From the NCBI GenBank assembly GCA_005765155.1, contig VCCP01000008.1:1-64000 (forward strand): a stretch of DNA of 64,000 nt, written 5' to 3'. A program made the position numbers and the translations under genes. Of this stretch, positions 39,620-53,000 are shown in pieces. The notes under the pieces were generated by a model. The model did no database searches and was not told where the DNA came from. It was given only the letters and a program-made list of their open reading frames with translations. The first letter of the stretch is position 1. Each line of letters starts with the position of its first letter. The stretch is from Zelopaecilomyces penicillatus. Its lineage: Eukaryota > Ascomycota > Sordariomycetes > Hypocreales > Pseudodiploosporaceae.

Positions 39620-42600
39620 ATTCTTATATTTTTATCTATAGCTATCTAGAAATAATAATAGCTTTTATTTATTCTATTATTAAGAAATTATCTCTATTAT
39701 TAGAGGCCTTATTAAACCCTATAATCTATTAAGGATCTAGGACCCTAAATCAGCAGGACCTAATCGATCCTTTATAGTAACCTATAAGAACCTAAAATAA
39801 AATAATAGTACTTTTAATTAAAATTATAAGGATTAAAGAGATTAATACCCTTTAGCTTTACCTTTAAATAGCTTAAGATCTTAATATCTTTATTATAGAT
39901 ATCCTATTAAAAAAGAGATTATAATTTAATTAAAACTATAATAATTTAAATAACTCCTAACTAAAAGAGCTAAAGATTATTAATATTATTAAGCTATAAT
40001 ATTATAAAAATATTAATAATAAAAAGGAATAGATTAATAATCTTATTTAAGCCTTTTAAATAGGCTTTAAGTATTTAAAAAAGAAGGAATATTAAATTAC
40101 TTTAGCCCTTAAAAATATAAAGGATAAATATAAATCCCTTTAGCTAAATAAGATATAAAGCTATATTAAAACTAAAAGGAAAATCAAGAAAACCAATTAA
40201 AAATACTTTCTAAAATAAAATAAAACTTATTTAAAAGACTTTATTAACTAGATAATTAAGATTTATAATACTTTTAAAAAAGCCTAGTAATATAATTATT
40301 AATCCCTTATAGAATTCTATTTATATTTATCTAATTTAAAAGCCTATCTTATAAAGATAATTAAAAAGGAATTAATTATATAATATTTTATTAAGCTTAA
40401 ATTAAGATTATAAAAGTATATTTATCTTTATAAAAAAGCCCTTTTTAAGAATTAAGATAAGATAATATAGAAAGCAGAAAGGTTTTAATACTATCTAAGA
40501 ACTTAGAAAAAAAGGAAAAACCAGAACCTATAAAAAGGGCTAAATAAATAATAGAAACAAGGCTTTAGATAATAAGCTAGAAGGGGATTCTCTTTAGGAT
40601 TATAAGATAAGCAAAACTATAATAAAGATTAATCAAATCAGATTAATATATAATTAATAATAATTCTATACTAAAAAGGCTTTTATTAAGATTAAAAAAG
40701 TTATAAAAGTAATAGGGATAGCTATCTTTATAAAGGAAATAATTAAGATAATAATTAAAAAGATAGAAAGGGTAATTAAGCAGATTATTTTATTACTATA
40801 ATCTATTATATATATAATAAAAAGGGTTATCTTATATTAGATTATCTTAATTAAATTATTAATATTATTAAGATAAAAAATAATACTAAGATAAGAAAAG
40901 GTAATTAATTAAAATAAATCTTTTAGCTTTAATTAAAGAAATTATTATTAGAATAATAATCTATTTTTATATACTAATAATAATAAAAGGGTAAATATTA
41001 ATTAAAATATATATAGATCTGGATATATATATTAAATTAGATCTTATTAATAAAGTATTTATTAAAGTAAATAGGTTATAATAAATATTAATAAAGGATC
41101 TATTAAAGCTTTAAATAATAAATAAATTAGGAATCTAAGTATATAATATATAGGAAGTTTTATTTATTGCTATAGATTTAAGGGGAATTAAATGGAGTTT
41201 TATTTAAATATACCTTAGTATTAATTAAGATCTAAGAATAGAAAATAATCTAATATTACTAAGGCTAACCTATTTATAAGATCTCTAGATTTATTTAAGT
41301 ATTTATAATAGATATTAATAGTTTAATTAGGAATAGGAAAATACTAAAATCTTATAACCCTATAAGTTTATATAAGCCTATTAAAGTAAAGTAATAGTCT
41401 TTTTAATTATATATCTCCTAAAACTATTATTATTAATAAATAAAGATTAAGTAAATCAGATAGGAAAAATAAAGGAACTATCTTAGGAACTATAAGATTA
41501 TCTAGATATATTTTAAATAGATTAAGTAGGTATATTATTATTTTAAAAAGCTATAGATTATATAATTAATCTATTTCTAGATATTATCCCTTTATATAAT
41601 ATAATCTATCCCTTATTATAAAGGGAATTAAAAGAGTTTTATATTTATTTAAATAAGAATCTAAAGAAAGAATAAATTTATTTATCTAAGAGCCTAATAG
41701 GGATATTAATTTTATTTATTCTAAAAAAGGATAGATCTTTATAACTATATATAGATTATTAGGATCTTAATAGGATTATAGAGAAGAATTATTATATATT
41801 ATCCTTTATTTTAGAGATCCTAGATTAAATTATAGATATAGAATTCTTTATAAAAATTAATATAAAGGATATATATTATCAGATCTAGATTAAGAAAAGG
41901 GATAAATAAAAAATAGTATTTTAAACCTATTATAATTACTATAAATATTTAATAATACCCTTTAGATTAATTAATATATTAATAATATTTTAATATTATA
42001 TCTATTAAGCTCTAAGGGAATTAATTAATATAATATATATTATCTATTTAAATAATATTTTAATCTTTTTTAAAATAAAAGAAGAATATATAAAATATAT
42101 TAAACAGATCCTAAAAAGACTATAAATAATAAAGCTTTTTATAAACCTAAAAAAATACTATTTTTATTAAATAGAAATAGATTTCTTAGGATTTATTCTA
42201 TCTAGAAAAAAGATCTTAATAAATCCTTAATATATTATAATTATTTTAGAATAGTAATAACCAAAAACCTATCAGGAAATATAAATATTCCTAGGCTTTT
42301 ATAATTTTTATAAAAGGTTTATTTATAAATATTTTAGAATTATAGTACTATTAAATATACTTTTAAAAAGCAGTAAGAATAGTAAAAAGCCAGGGAAAAT
42401 ACAGCTAATTATAATTAAATATCTAGTATTTAAATAGCTAAAAGAAACCTTCTAAAAAGCCTTATTATTTAGATATTTCAACCTATAATAGTAAATCTAT
42501 TTTAAAACTAATACCTTTTAATTTATAATAATAGGAATTATATTATAATAAGATAATAAAAATAGATAATATTTAATTATCTTTTAATTAAGGAAATTTA

Positions 42601-45600
42601 TTAAAATAAAGATAAATTATAAAACACTTAACCAGGAAATATTTACTATTATTTATTTAATTAAATATTAGTAAAGATATATCGATAAGGTAATAAAATA
42701 GGTAGAGGTTCTGATTAATTATTAAAATCTCTAATCCTTTATAAGCTAGATTAAGCTATTAGAAAGGCAGGCAAGGTAATATATAATATTAATACTATAT
42801 AACTTTATTATTAAGTATTAGCCAGAGAAATCCAACCCTATAGATAAGTTATTAAGAAGGCTAGATTATAAGGGTAAAGCTTTATTGAATAATAATCTAC
42901 TCCCTATACTATAAAATAGGATAATTAAATCTATAAAGGTTTAGATTAAGTCTATTAGGATATTAATAAATACCTAGAATAATAAGAGTAAAAGGCTTTT
43001 AAATCTAGCTAGATTAATTAAATAAATTAGATAGATTATTAATAAAATATAATAAATACCTATATATATAATTTAAATAGCCCTTTATATAGAGATTATA
43101 TTTAATAAATAAGCCTTAATCCCTTTAATAATATTTATTAAGAATATATAAAATAAAGATAAGGAGATATTAAAATAAAAAGCTATATTAATAAAATAAA
43201 AAGGTAAGGGAAAGGATATTATATAATCTATAAATATATAAGGCCTGGTTAAATACTAAGATTATATCTATATCTTTAAGGAAATTTTATTAAGAAATAA
43301 ATTATTATAACTTTATTATAATAATCCTTATATAGGCTATTTTAATATAAACTAAACCCTTAAGTTTTTATAATATAAATTCTATTAGTATTTTATAGAT
43401 TAAGAGGTTAAGGAATATATTATTAATTATAGTATTTATTAGGGAGTAGTACTATAATATTATTATCTATATAGATACCTTGATTCCCTATTAAAACCAA
43501 GCTAACCCTAAGAAGAAATATCTATAGATTTTATTATAGGACTTCTATCTACTATATTTAATAAAAGAGATATAAATATAATTCTAATAATTATAGATTG
43601 ATATATAAAGTATTACCTATTTCTTTTAGTAAATATAATTATTATTATAATAGATCTTATAGAATTATTCTATTAAGAGATAAAACTAAAATATAAGATA
43701 TTAAAAGGGATTATATTAGATAGAGGTCCTATCTTTATTAATAAGTTCTGGTTAGAATTTTATTATATATCCTAAATAAAAAGAAGGCTTTTAATAGTAT
43801 TTTACCCTTAAATTAATAAGTAAATAGAATAGATAAATTAAATACTGAAATATTATCTATATTATTTCTTAATAGAAGAATAAATAGCTTAGATAAAGCT
43901 TTTTTAAATAGTATAATTTATTTATAACTCTATAATCTCTATAATAATTAGCTATTCTTTTAATAAAGTATTATTTAATTATAAATTAGGTTTTTTAAAT
44001 ATTAAGGATAATATTATAAAAAAAAAGATACTAATAGTATAAAATCAATTAAAGAAACTAATAAAAGTATAAGAAATATTAATAAAGTATTAGTAATAAG
44101 CAGTTAAAGCCTAGGCTAGAAACTATAATAAATTATATATATCCTTAATACTTTAAAAAGAGGATATAATTATATTAAATATAAAGAATCTATATTTAAA
44201 GATAAAAAGAAAGTTAATATTAAGATTTATTAATCTATTCTAAATCTTATAAAAGATTAGAATATAAGTATATTAATTAGTATTACCTAAGCAATATTTA
44301 TAGATTTATAATATATTCTATATCAGCTTATTAGAATTATAGATATAATAAACAGGGGATTCTAGTAATAGCTTACTAATACTAGAACTAGAAGATAAAG
44401 AAAAATAAAAGATTAAGGAAATTAAAGATTAATTAAAAATCAAGGGAGAATTATATTACCTAATTAAATAGCTAGATTAGCCTTTAGAATATAATTAATA
44501 GATTCTAATTAATAAGATAAATACTCTAAAATTAATAAAAGTATTTAAAAAGAACCAGATAAAAAGGAAATATAAGCTAGATAAAGGTATAATATAATAG
44601 GATAAAAATACTATAGAATTATAGTTATAAGTAAAAAGAATTTAAAAGTTATATATTAAAGAATAATATTTTATTTTATATTTTTTAATCTATTATAAGT
44701 AGATAGTGAAAAGGTAGGGAAAGGGTATAGATAGTATAGTAAAAGCCTTTTATTTTAAAATAAAACCAGAAATTAAAGATTAAAGCTAGCAGCTTAATAA
44801 TATATTAATAAATCCTAAGCTATATCTATTTAAAATTAAATAGCTATATATACTTAAGCTTATTATTAAGCTTATCTAATATTAACTTATTCTTTTATAT
44901 TATAATAGTAATAATAGTATAAGCTATATACTTAATGTATTATTAAGATATAAAGCTAGTATCTATTTAGATAAGATAAAGGCTTTATATAGCCTTTTAT
45001 TTAATTAAATTAATATAATATAAAGCCTTAAGACTTACCTATTAAGTCTAAATAATCTATTATTAAATTAATATTAAAATATAAATAAAATATTTATAGA
45101 TTTACTTAAATATCCTATTATTCTTAAAGGCAGGGCTATTAAATAACTAGTAATATTTAATAGGCCTTCTTTTTCTTTTTATAGGCCTTATTAACCTTAA
45201 CTTAAGCCTTAATAGGGCTAGTAATACTATAAGCCTAGTAATATATAATCTCTATTAATTTAAAGGTATAATAAAGCTTAAGCAATATATTAATAATCTA
45301 TTAAATAAATTTACTTATAAAAATAAAAGGGTTATCCTTATTAAAATTACTATTCTTATTAAGGATATATATACTTAGTATTATATCTAAAAAGTCAAGT
45401 ATATTGTTTAGTTCTTAGGTATTATTTAATATAAGGGCTATAGGTTTAAATATTATTAAATTATTAATAAAACCTATTTAAATAGTATAGATTAATATAC
45501 TATTAATAGATATTATTCCTATTATTATACTATTAATAATATATTGATTTAGTATTAATAAATAGATATTAGATTAGTATTATCTTATTAGGCTTAACCT

Positions 45601-45969
45601 ACCCTTTTATTACCTTAATATCTATTATTATAGTTATTTATATATAATATATATATTATATATATTCTATAATAATTAGCTTAATATAACCTAGCTATTT
45701 TATAATTATATAGATTTAGGTAATAGATCTTTTAAAAGATATAATAATATAGTAAAGGGATAGTAAAAGGGTAATAAGATAGAAAAGATAAATAAAAAAA
45801 GCATAATAGAAGATATAGCTATAAATAAATAAAAAGAATATATTAAATCTAAGCTTTAAGAAAATAAAAATTCTAGAATAATAAAATAATAATAATAGGG
45901 AAAATCTATTATAAGGTAATAGATATATAATTAAGGTATTAGGATATTATCCTTAGAGGGGGAGATAAT

Positions 45970-46164
45970 TATAATAGGATTAAATACCTAGGTACCTAAT
46001 TATAATATATAACCTAGAAAACTATTAGTTATTAAGGTTTTGGTAGCCTTTTATATTTAAAGGGTATAAAAGAAAAATAACTTAGCTTAAATATAAGTTT
46101 TATTATTAATTAATTAATAGAAGCTATATAATCCTACCTAGCTATACTTAGAATTCCCTTTATA
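45970..46164 (+). repeat. 3' LTR of B
   Basis: TATAATAGGATTAAATACC... to ...GAATTCCCTTTATA; preceded by the GGGGGAGATAAT polypurine tract. Confidence 0.88.
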
Positions 46165-46169
46165 ATATA

Positions 46170-47900
46170 ATAATTAAAATAAAATTAAAATATTATAATT
46201 ATATAAATTTATAAATACTTATATAAATATAATTATTATCTTTATAGTTATATATTTAAATAAATTAATATATTATTAAAAAGATTATTATTAATTTTAA
46301 TATATTTAATAAAGATATTAAATTATTAAATTATAAAATTAAATAATATTATTAATAAATATTAATAATTATTAAATAAAATCTTCTTTTAAATAATAAT
46401 AAATAAGAGTAATTTATTATAATATTTAATATTAATAAATAAAATATATATAATATTAATTATATTCTTTTTTAAATATTTTAATAAATAAATAGAATAT
46501 ACTTTTTATTATTAAAGATAATTAAAAGATAATTATAATAATTATAATATTAAAAAGCTAATCTATATAAATAGATAAGATATATATAAGCTATTATTAA
46601 TAGTATTAAGTTTAAAGCTTTTATTTTATTTTTTTAAAAATCCTAGATAATTTTAAATAATTAATAAAAAGTTTTTTATTTATTTTTTAAATTAAAAATA
46701 AAATAATTAATTAATTCCTTAAATCTATTTTTATTTATTATAATTTTATAGCTTTTATTAATTATTTAAAATCTTATATTTATATTTAATTATATATAAT
46801 TATCTTAGATTATTTAATTAGCTTTAAATATAATATATTATTATATATATTATATTTTCTTTATTAAAATATCTTTATAAACACGTTTCTTATTCTTAAA
46901 TAATAAAATAATATTATCTTTATTTATTAATATTAGATATTATAATATATTATTAATTATATTAAATAATATTTTTTTTATTAATTTATAAAGTATATAT
47001 TAAAAATAATAAAATAAAAAGATAATAGAATAGAAAATTAATTATAAAAAAGTATTATATATATATATAAATATATATATATATAATTTAATAAATAAAA
47101 TCTTTAAATAATTAAATTATTTAATTTTAATTTAATAATATTATTTAAAAGATTAATTAATTATAATATAAATTAAAGAAAATATTATTTAAATAAATAT
47201 AAATAGTTTTAATAATAATATTTATAATAATAGAATTTCTTTATTTTATATAAAGATTAAATATATATATCTTTTTATTTATTTTATAAAATTATATTAT
47301 ATTAATAAATTAATATAATAATAAAATAATTATTTTTAATTTAAAAATATTTTATTAATATATAAATTATTATAATATAAAGATAATTTAAAATAAATAA
47401 AATTAATATTATTAAAGAATTATTAATTATAAATAATATTTTAAGATATTAATATTAATAAATAAATATTAAAGCTATTTTAAATAATAATTATAATAGA
47501 TTTTAAAATAATTAATTAAATTAATAAAAATAATATATCTAAAATTTATATTTTATAATCTAAAACTTTATATTAAATTAATATATTTATAAATATTTTA
47601 TAATAATAAAACTATATAATAAAATATATAATTAATTATATAAATAACTTTTTATAATAAAGAATATATGAATCCTGAAAAATAAATAAAATTTATATTA
47701 TTATATTATAAAGTAAATTAATAAAATTTAAATCTTTATAGATTTTAAAATTTAAAATATAATAATAATATATATTAATAAAATAATTAATATTATTATT
47801 AAGATAAAGAAAATATATAATCTATTTAATATTATAATTATATTAATATAGTTTTAAAATTAAATTAAATCTTTATATAAGATATATAATCTTTTTTAAT
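46170..47900 (+). repeat. Partial direct copy of family C plus dispersed repeat
   Basis: 46350-46450 matches C1 at about 30660-30790, 47260-47570 matches about 31560-31900, and 47580-47850 matches about 32160-32470, all in the same orientation and order. The 12-bp satellite of C1 is missing. The intervening 46480-46890 carries the dispersed repeat also seen at 3530-3945. No open frame survives. Confidence 0.68.
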
Positions 47901-49600
47901 TTAATAAATAAAAGAAAAGAATAAATAAAAAGGTCTTATTCTTTATTTATATTAATATTTTCTTTATATATTATTATAAATTTATTCTTTATTCTTTTAT
48001 ATATAATAAATCTTATTTTTAGATTTAATAATTAATAATAAATCAGTTTTATATATATAATATTATTATATTTATTTATTTAAAATTATATAATTAAAGA
48101 TTAATAAAGTTAATCTATAAATTAAATTAATATAATATAATTATTAAAAGCTATAATTAATTTATATTTTATTTATTTATTAAAAATATATTATAAAGCT
48201 TATTAAATATAATATTTTATTAGTCTTTATTAAATTCTATATAGTTTTATAAAATATTATCTTATTATATATTTTTAAAGGTTATTATAGCTTATTATTA
48301 TTTTAAGATATTATTATAATAGCTTTAAATTTATTTTATATATATAAATAATTATTTAATTATCTTTATTATCTTTATTATCTTTATTATATAAATCTTT
48401 TTATTTTTATTATTTTAATAAATAAAGCTTTGATATCTTTTTTCTTTTTTCTTTATTTAAATTAATAAATATTAATTAAATTGTTATTATATTTATTTAT
48501 TTAATATTATTAATATACTTTTAAATAATATTTTATTATTTATTTAATAGCTTATATTTCTTATTTCATAATTTATATTATTTAATTATAATAATATTAT
48601 TTTTATTAAAAAGCTTAATAATATTATCTTATAATTTATTTAATATCTTTAATTCTTTAAATATATATATTATATTATTAGTTATATATATATTTTTATT
48701 AAATATATAAATATTTATTTATTAATTTATTTATTAAATAAATAATTTTAATTAATTAAATTATTAATTTTTATAATTTATTAATTAGGTTTTTTTTTTA
48801 TAATATATATATCCTTTTAATCTTAAATATCTAGTTTATTTTATTTTATTCTTTTTTTTAATTATTTATATTTATAATTAATAATAATATATATAGATTT
48901 ATTTTAAAGTTTTATTTATCTTTTGTTATTTTATTTCTTTTTATAAATAATTTATTTATAATTCTTTAATAAAATAATTCTTTTTATAATCTTTAATTAA
49001 TTAAACTATTAATTAAATTAATTCTTTTTTTATTTATTTATTATATTTAATATTATATCCCTTTTATTTAATTATATATTTAATTTATAGATATTATTTT
49101 TTTCTTTTATTTATCTTTTAATTATCTTAAATGTTTTTTATTCTTTTTTATTATCTTTAATCTTTATAAACTATACTTATTTATTTAATATTTTATTAAA
49201 TAAATTAATTCTTAATAATTTTAAATATATATATATTATTAATATTATTTAATAAATTCCTTAATAAATAAATATATCTAATATATATACTAATAATCTT
49301 ATTTATTTAAATTTTTTAAATTTTTTTATTTATTATTATAATTATTTATAAGATAATTTATTTAATAATTCTTATATTAAAGTAATAATAGAATTATTTA
49401 TAAAATATTATAAGATTAAGATTATCTTTATTTATAATATATTTAATATATTTAAATAATATCTAAAAATTAATTTTATAGTTTAGCTTTTCTTTTTAAA
49501 TAATTTATTTATTTATAAATAATATATAATATTATATATTAATTTTATTTTTAATATTTTAAAAAATCCTTTTTAAAAATTAAAAATAAATTTAATATAC

Positions 49601-49605
49601 TTATT
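49601..49605. repeat. TSD TTATT of element A3 (left)
   Basis: TTATT abuts the 5' LTR and is repeated exactly at 57165-57169 after the 3' LTR. Confidence 0.65.
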
Positions 49606-50017
49606 TATTATAATCTAATAATATAGTTGTATAGTAGGCTGGTTATATAACCTAAGGAAGATATATATTATAAAGGAAGGGGACTAGTTATAATAGATTA
49701 ATAGAATCATTATAAGAATAATAATAAGCTAGATAAGCTAATAATTTAGATTATCAGGATTATTATTTATATAATAAATAATTTAAATAATTTATAATAT
49801 ATATATATACCCTTAATTTTTATTCTTTTAATTTAATCTGAATTAATTATTAATAATATTATTATATTAATCTTATTATTTATCTTAATAATACTAGATT
49901 ATAATCCTATAAATCTATTATTTATATAATTAATATATTATTTAAAATATTTTAATCTATTTATTAATATAAACCCTTTTATTAGGTTTATTCCTTAAGA
50001 ATTTATTAAATATTATA
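49606..50017 (+). repeat. 5' LTR of A3
   Basis: 412 bp, aligned along its length with 56753-57164. The left half has its own sequence (TAGGCTGGTTATATAACC..., AGGAAGGGGACTAG) not shared with A1 or A2; the right half, from the ATATATATATACCCTTAATT block, is common to family A. Confidence 0.85.
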
Positions 50018-53000
50018 TATTAATAACTTTTATTTAATAGATTATTATATTATTTTAAATAATATTATTATCTTATAATAGCTTCTTAAATCCTTATCTT
50101 ATCTAAAAGTATTAATTAAGGAGAATCCTTAAATATTTTTATTAATAATTTAAATATAGATATTAATAATTTAAATATAGATATTAATAATAAAATTAAG
50201 ATTACTTTTAAAGACCTTTAGGATAATTAAAAATAATTTAAATTAAAAATAAAAATCTTAAAGAAAAAACTTAAAAAGTAATATAAGGTATATAAAGAAG
50301 AAATAAAAATAATTAAATTTATTATTAAAACCTTATAACTTTAAATTAAATCATTTCTTAAGAATATAGAAATCTAAATAAAATATTATAGATATAGGTT
50401 AAAAATAGTTATAGTATAGATATATAATAGAAAAGATATTAAAAAGATCTTAAAGCTATAAATACCTAAGCTTTTTAATAATATCTTAAATAAGCTTTAA
50501 GGGTTTCTTATTTAATTCTATACTTTCTTTTTATATTATTTAATATCATTTTAATTTAAATTAATTAAAATAAGATATATTATAAGGCTTTTTATTAAAA
50601 TTATATTTATTTAATTTAAATTAATATTTTAAGATTATATTAATAATATCTTAATAAATACCTTAAAGAAGAAAATTAATCTAATCTTTATTAATTATAA
50701 TATCTTTAAATAATAATTCTTAAATATCTTTAGATTATTAAATAAAAAATAATAAATTAAATAATACTTATATAATTTATATTTGATACGATCTGCCTTA
50801 AATTATATTATAAAGTTTTAATAAATCTTATTTAAATTATTTAAAAAAGATAAATAAATATATATAAAAACCCTATATTATAGGCTTAAATTAAAGATTA
50901 AGGATAAATTATATAAAGAAATCTGATTAGACTTTTTTATAGAATATTATACTATAGTTATTATTATTAATAATAGATAGTATTTATACTAATAGGAAAA
51001 GAAATATAAAGAAAAAAACTAGAAATTAATTTACTTTAGATTTTAATTATAATAATAATAATATAAAATAAATTATAAATAATAATAAGATAATCTTAAT
51101 ACTTTATTAATTAAAATAAATCTTAATACTATATAATAGTAAAATATATTTAAAATTAAATATTATAATTATAATAAAATAGGATATTTTATTAGAGATT
51201 ATTAATAATTAAAATAAGAATAAAAGAATTAAAAACTAATACCTTATATATAATAAAGTATATATATTATAGCTAAAAATAAATAAACCCTAACTATAAT
51301 AAAATAAAAAGAATAAGGATAAGAATTACTTAGAAATTATAGATACCCTATATCTTAATAATTATTAATATTATAAATTATATTAACCTGATTTAATATT
51401 ATATAATAGGATTAATAACTAGATATAGATATAGATAAGGAAAGGTATTTTAAAAAGATCCTAGATCAATAAATAATCTTTATTATAGATAATAAAATTA
51501 TTTTAATTAAAGATAAAATAATAAATAATAACTTAGATTTTAATTCTTTAAAATCTAAGAATAAAGAATCTCTTAAAACAATTTAATATTATATTATATT
51601 ATATTTATTATCTAAAAGTATTATTTATAAATACCTTAAGAAAATAATAATTAAACTTATATAAGTATTAAGCTATATAAATAAAGTAAATTTTTAATTT
51701 ATAATTATTAAATATATTTATAAATAAATAATAAAAGAAAACCTAAATATCCTTATTTTAATAAATTATCTTAAAAAAGCTTTTATATTAAAAATTAATT
51801 ATAATAAATATAAAGATAATTATATATCTCTAGATCTTAATTATAATCTTTATAATAAGATTAATTAAATATTATATATTAATTTCTTTTATTTTTAATA
51901 TTAAAAAGTAAAAATCTAGAATAAATTCTTTTTATAATATATAGGAATATAAGAAATTAAAAATATTCTTATAAAAGATTAATTTATTAACTAATATAAG
52001 ATTAAGTATTTTACATCTTTTAGAATTAGTATATTTAAATTATATTTTAATACCTTAAAAGAATATAAATAAAAAGATAAAAATAAAGATTATAAATCTA
52101 TTTATTATAAGGTTTATAAATAAAAAAAAATTAAATTAGATTATAATAAACTATAATTTAATAATTATAAAAAAGACGATTTATATAATTATATTAATCT
52201 TAAATATAATATATATTTATAATAGAAATTAATATAATAATATAAAATATAATTATTAAAAGATAATATTTTAAATAGAACTTAATATAAAGCTATAATA
52301 ATAATTAATTATAATAAATCTTAATATAAATAATATATAAAAGAAAATAAATATATATATAAAAAAAATAAAAAATCTTTATAAATAAGAGTTTAACTTT
52401 TAAATTTATAAAAAAAGCTAAATCAATTAAATTCTATATTATATAATTATTTAAGGCTTAGATAGAATAAAGTATAATAAACTATATAAAGAATATAATC
52501 CTGGAAACTTAAAAAATAAGTAAAATCGCTTATAAAAGGGTTATAGTATAACCCCTTATAAAAGACCCTTTATATAATAAATATTAATAGGCTTAAACTA
52601 ATAATAAAAATATAAAATATAGGATATTATTCTTATATTTTAATAAATAATAAAATAATAAATAATTATATATTATTAAAAGCTATAAATTATATATAAT
52701 TATTATAGTATAATAAAAAAGAATTATATCTTTTATATAACCTTAAAGGGAATACCTTTATTTATAATAAAGAATAAATTAATAAAAAGATTAATTATCT
52801 TATATTTAAAGTTTAAGGATATTAATATAATACTATATTTAATATAATAAATACTAGAGAATATAAACTTATACTAGATTATTTTTAATTATTTAATAAT
52901 AATTTATAAATTAATTAAAAAATAGATTAGATATAATAAAGTAATATTATATTATCCTTAAAAGATTATAAGGATTTAATAATAATAGATAAAATAAAAA

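Larger units (their letters stand above)
39425..46164 (+). mobile_element. Ty3/gypsy-like LTR retrotransposon, family B, moderately RIP-mutated
   Basis: 6.74 kb with two 195-bp LTRs (39425-39619, 45970-46164), a polypurine tract AGAGGGGGAGATA directly before the 3' LTR, and TSD ATATA. Plus-strand order follows gypsy pol. RT has an M-P-F-R-L-I-N-like block near 41953 and Y-L-N-N-I-L-I-F at 42045 onward. RNase H has an F-x-T-N-like DAS remnant near 42495, then a stretch like the L-x-R-R-Q-A-R ... N-P-x-D-x-L-x-R-R region near 42750-42865. An integrase zinc-binding/core remnant follows (about 43300-43900). Composition is richer in C/G than A or C elements, so it is younger or less mutated, but stops still break every frame. 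Confidence 0.88.
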
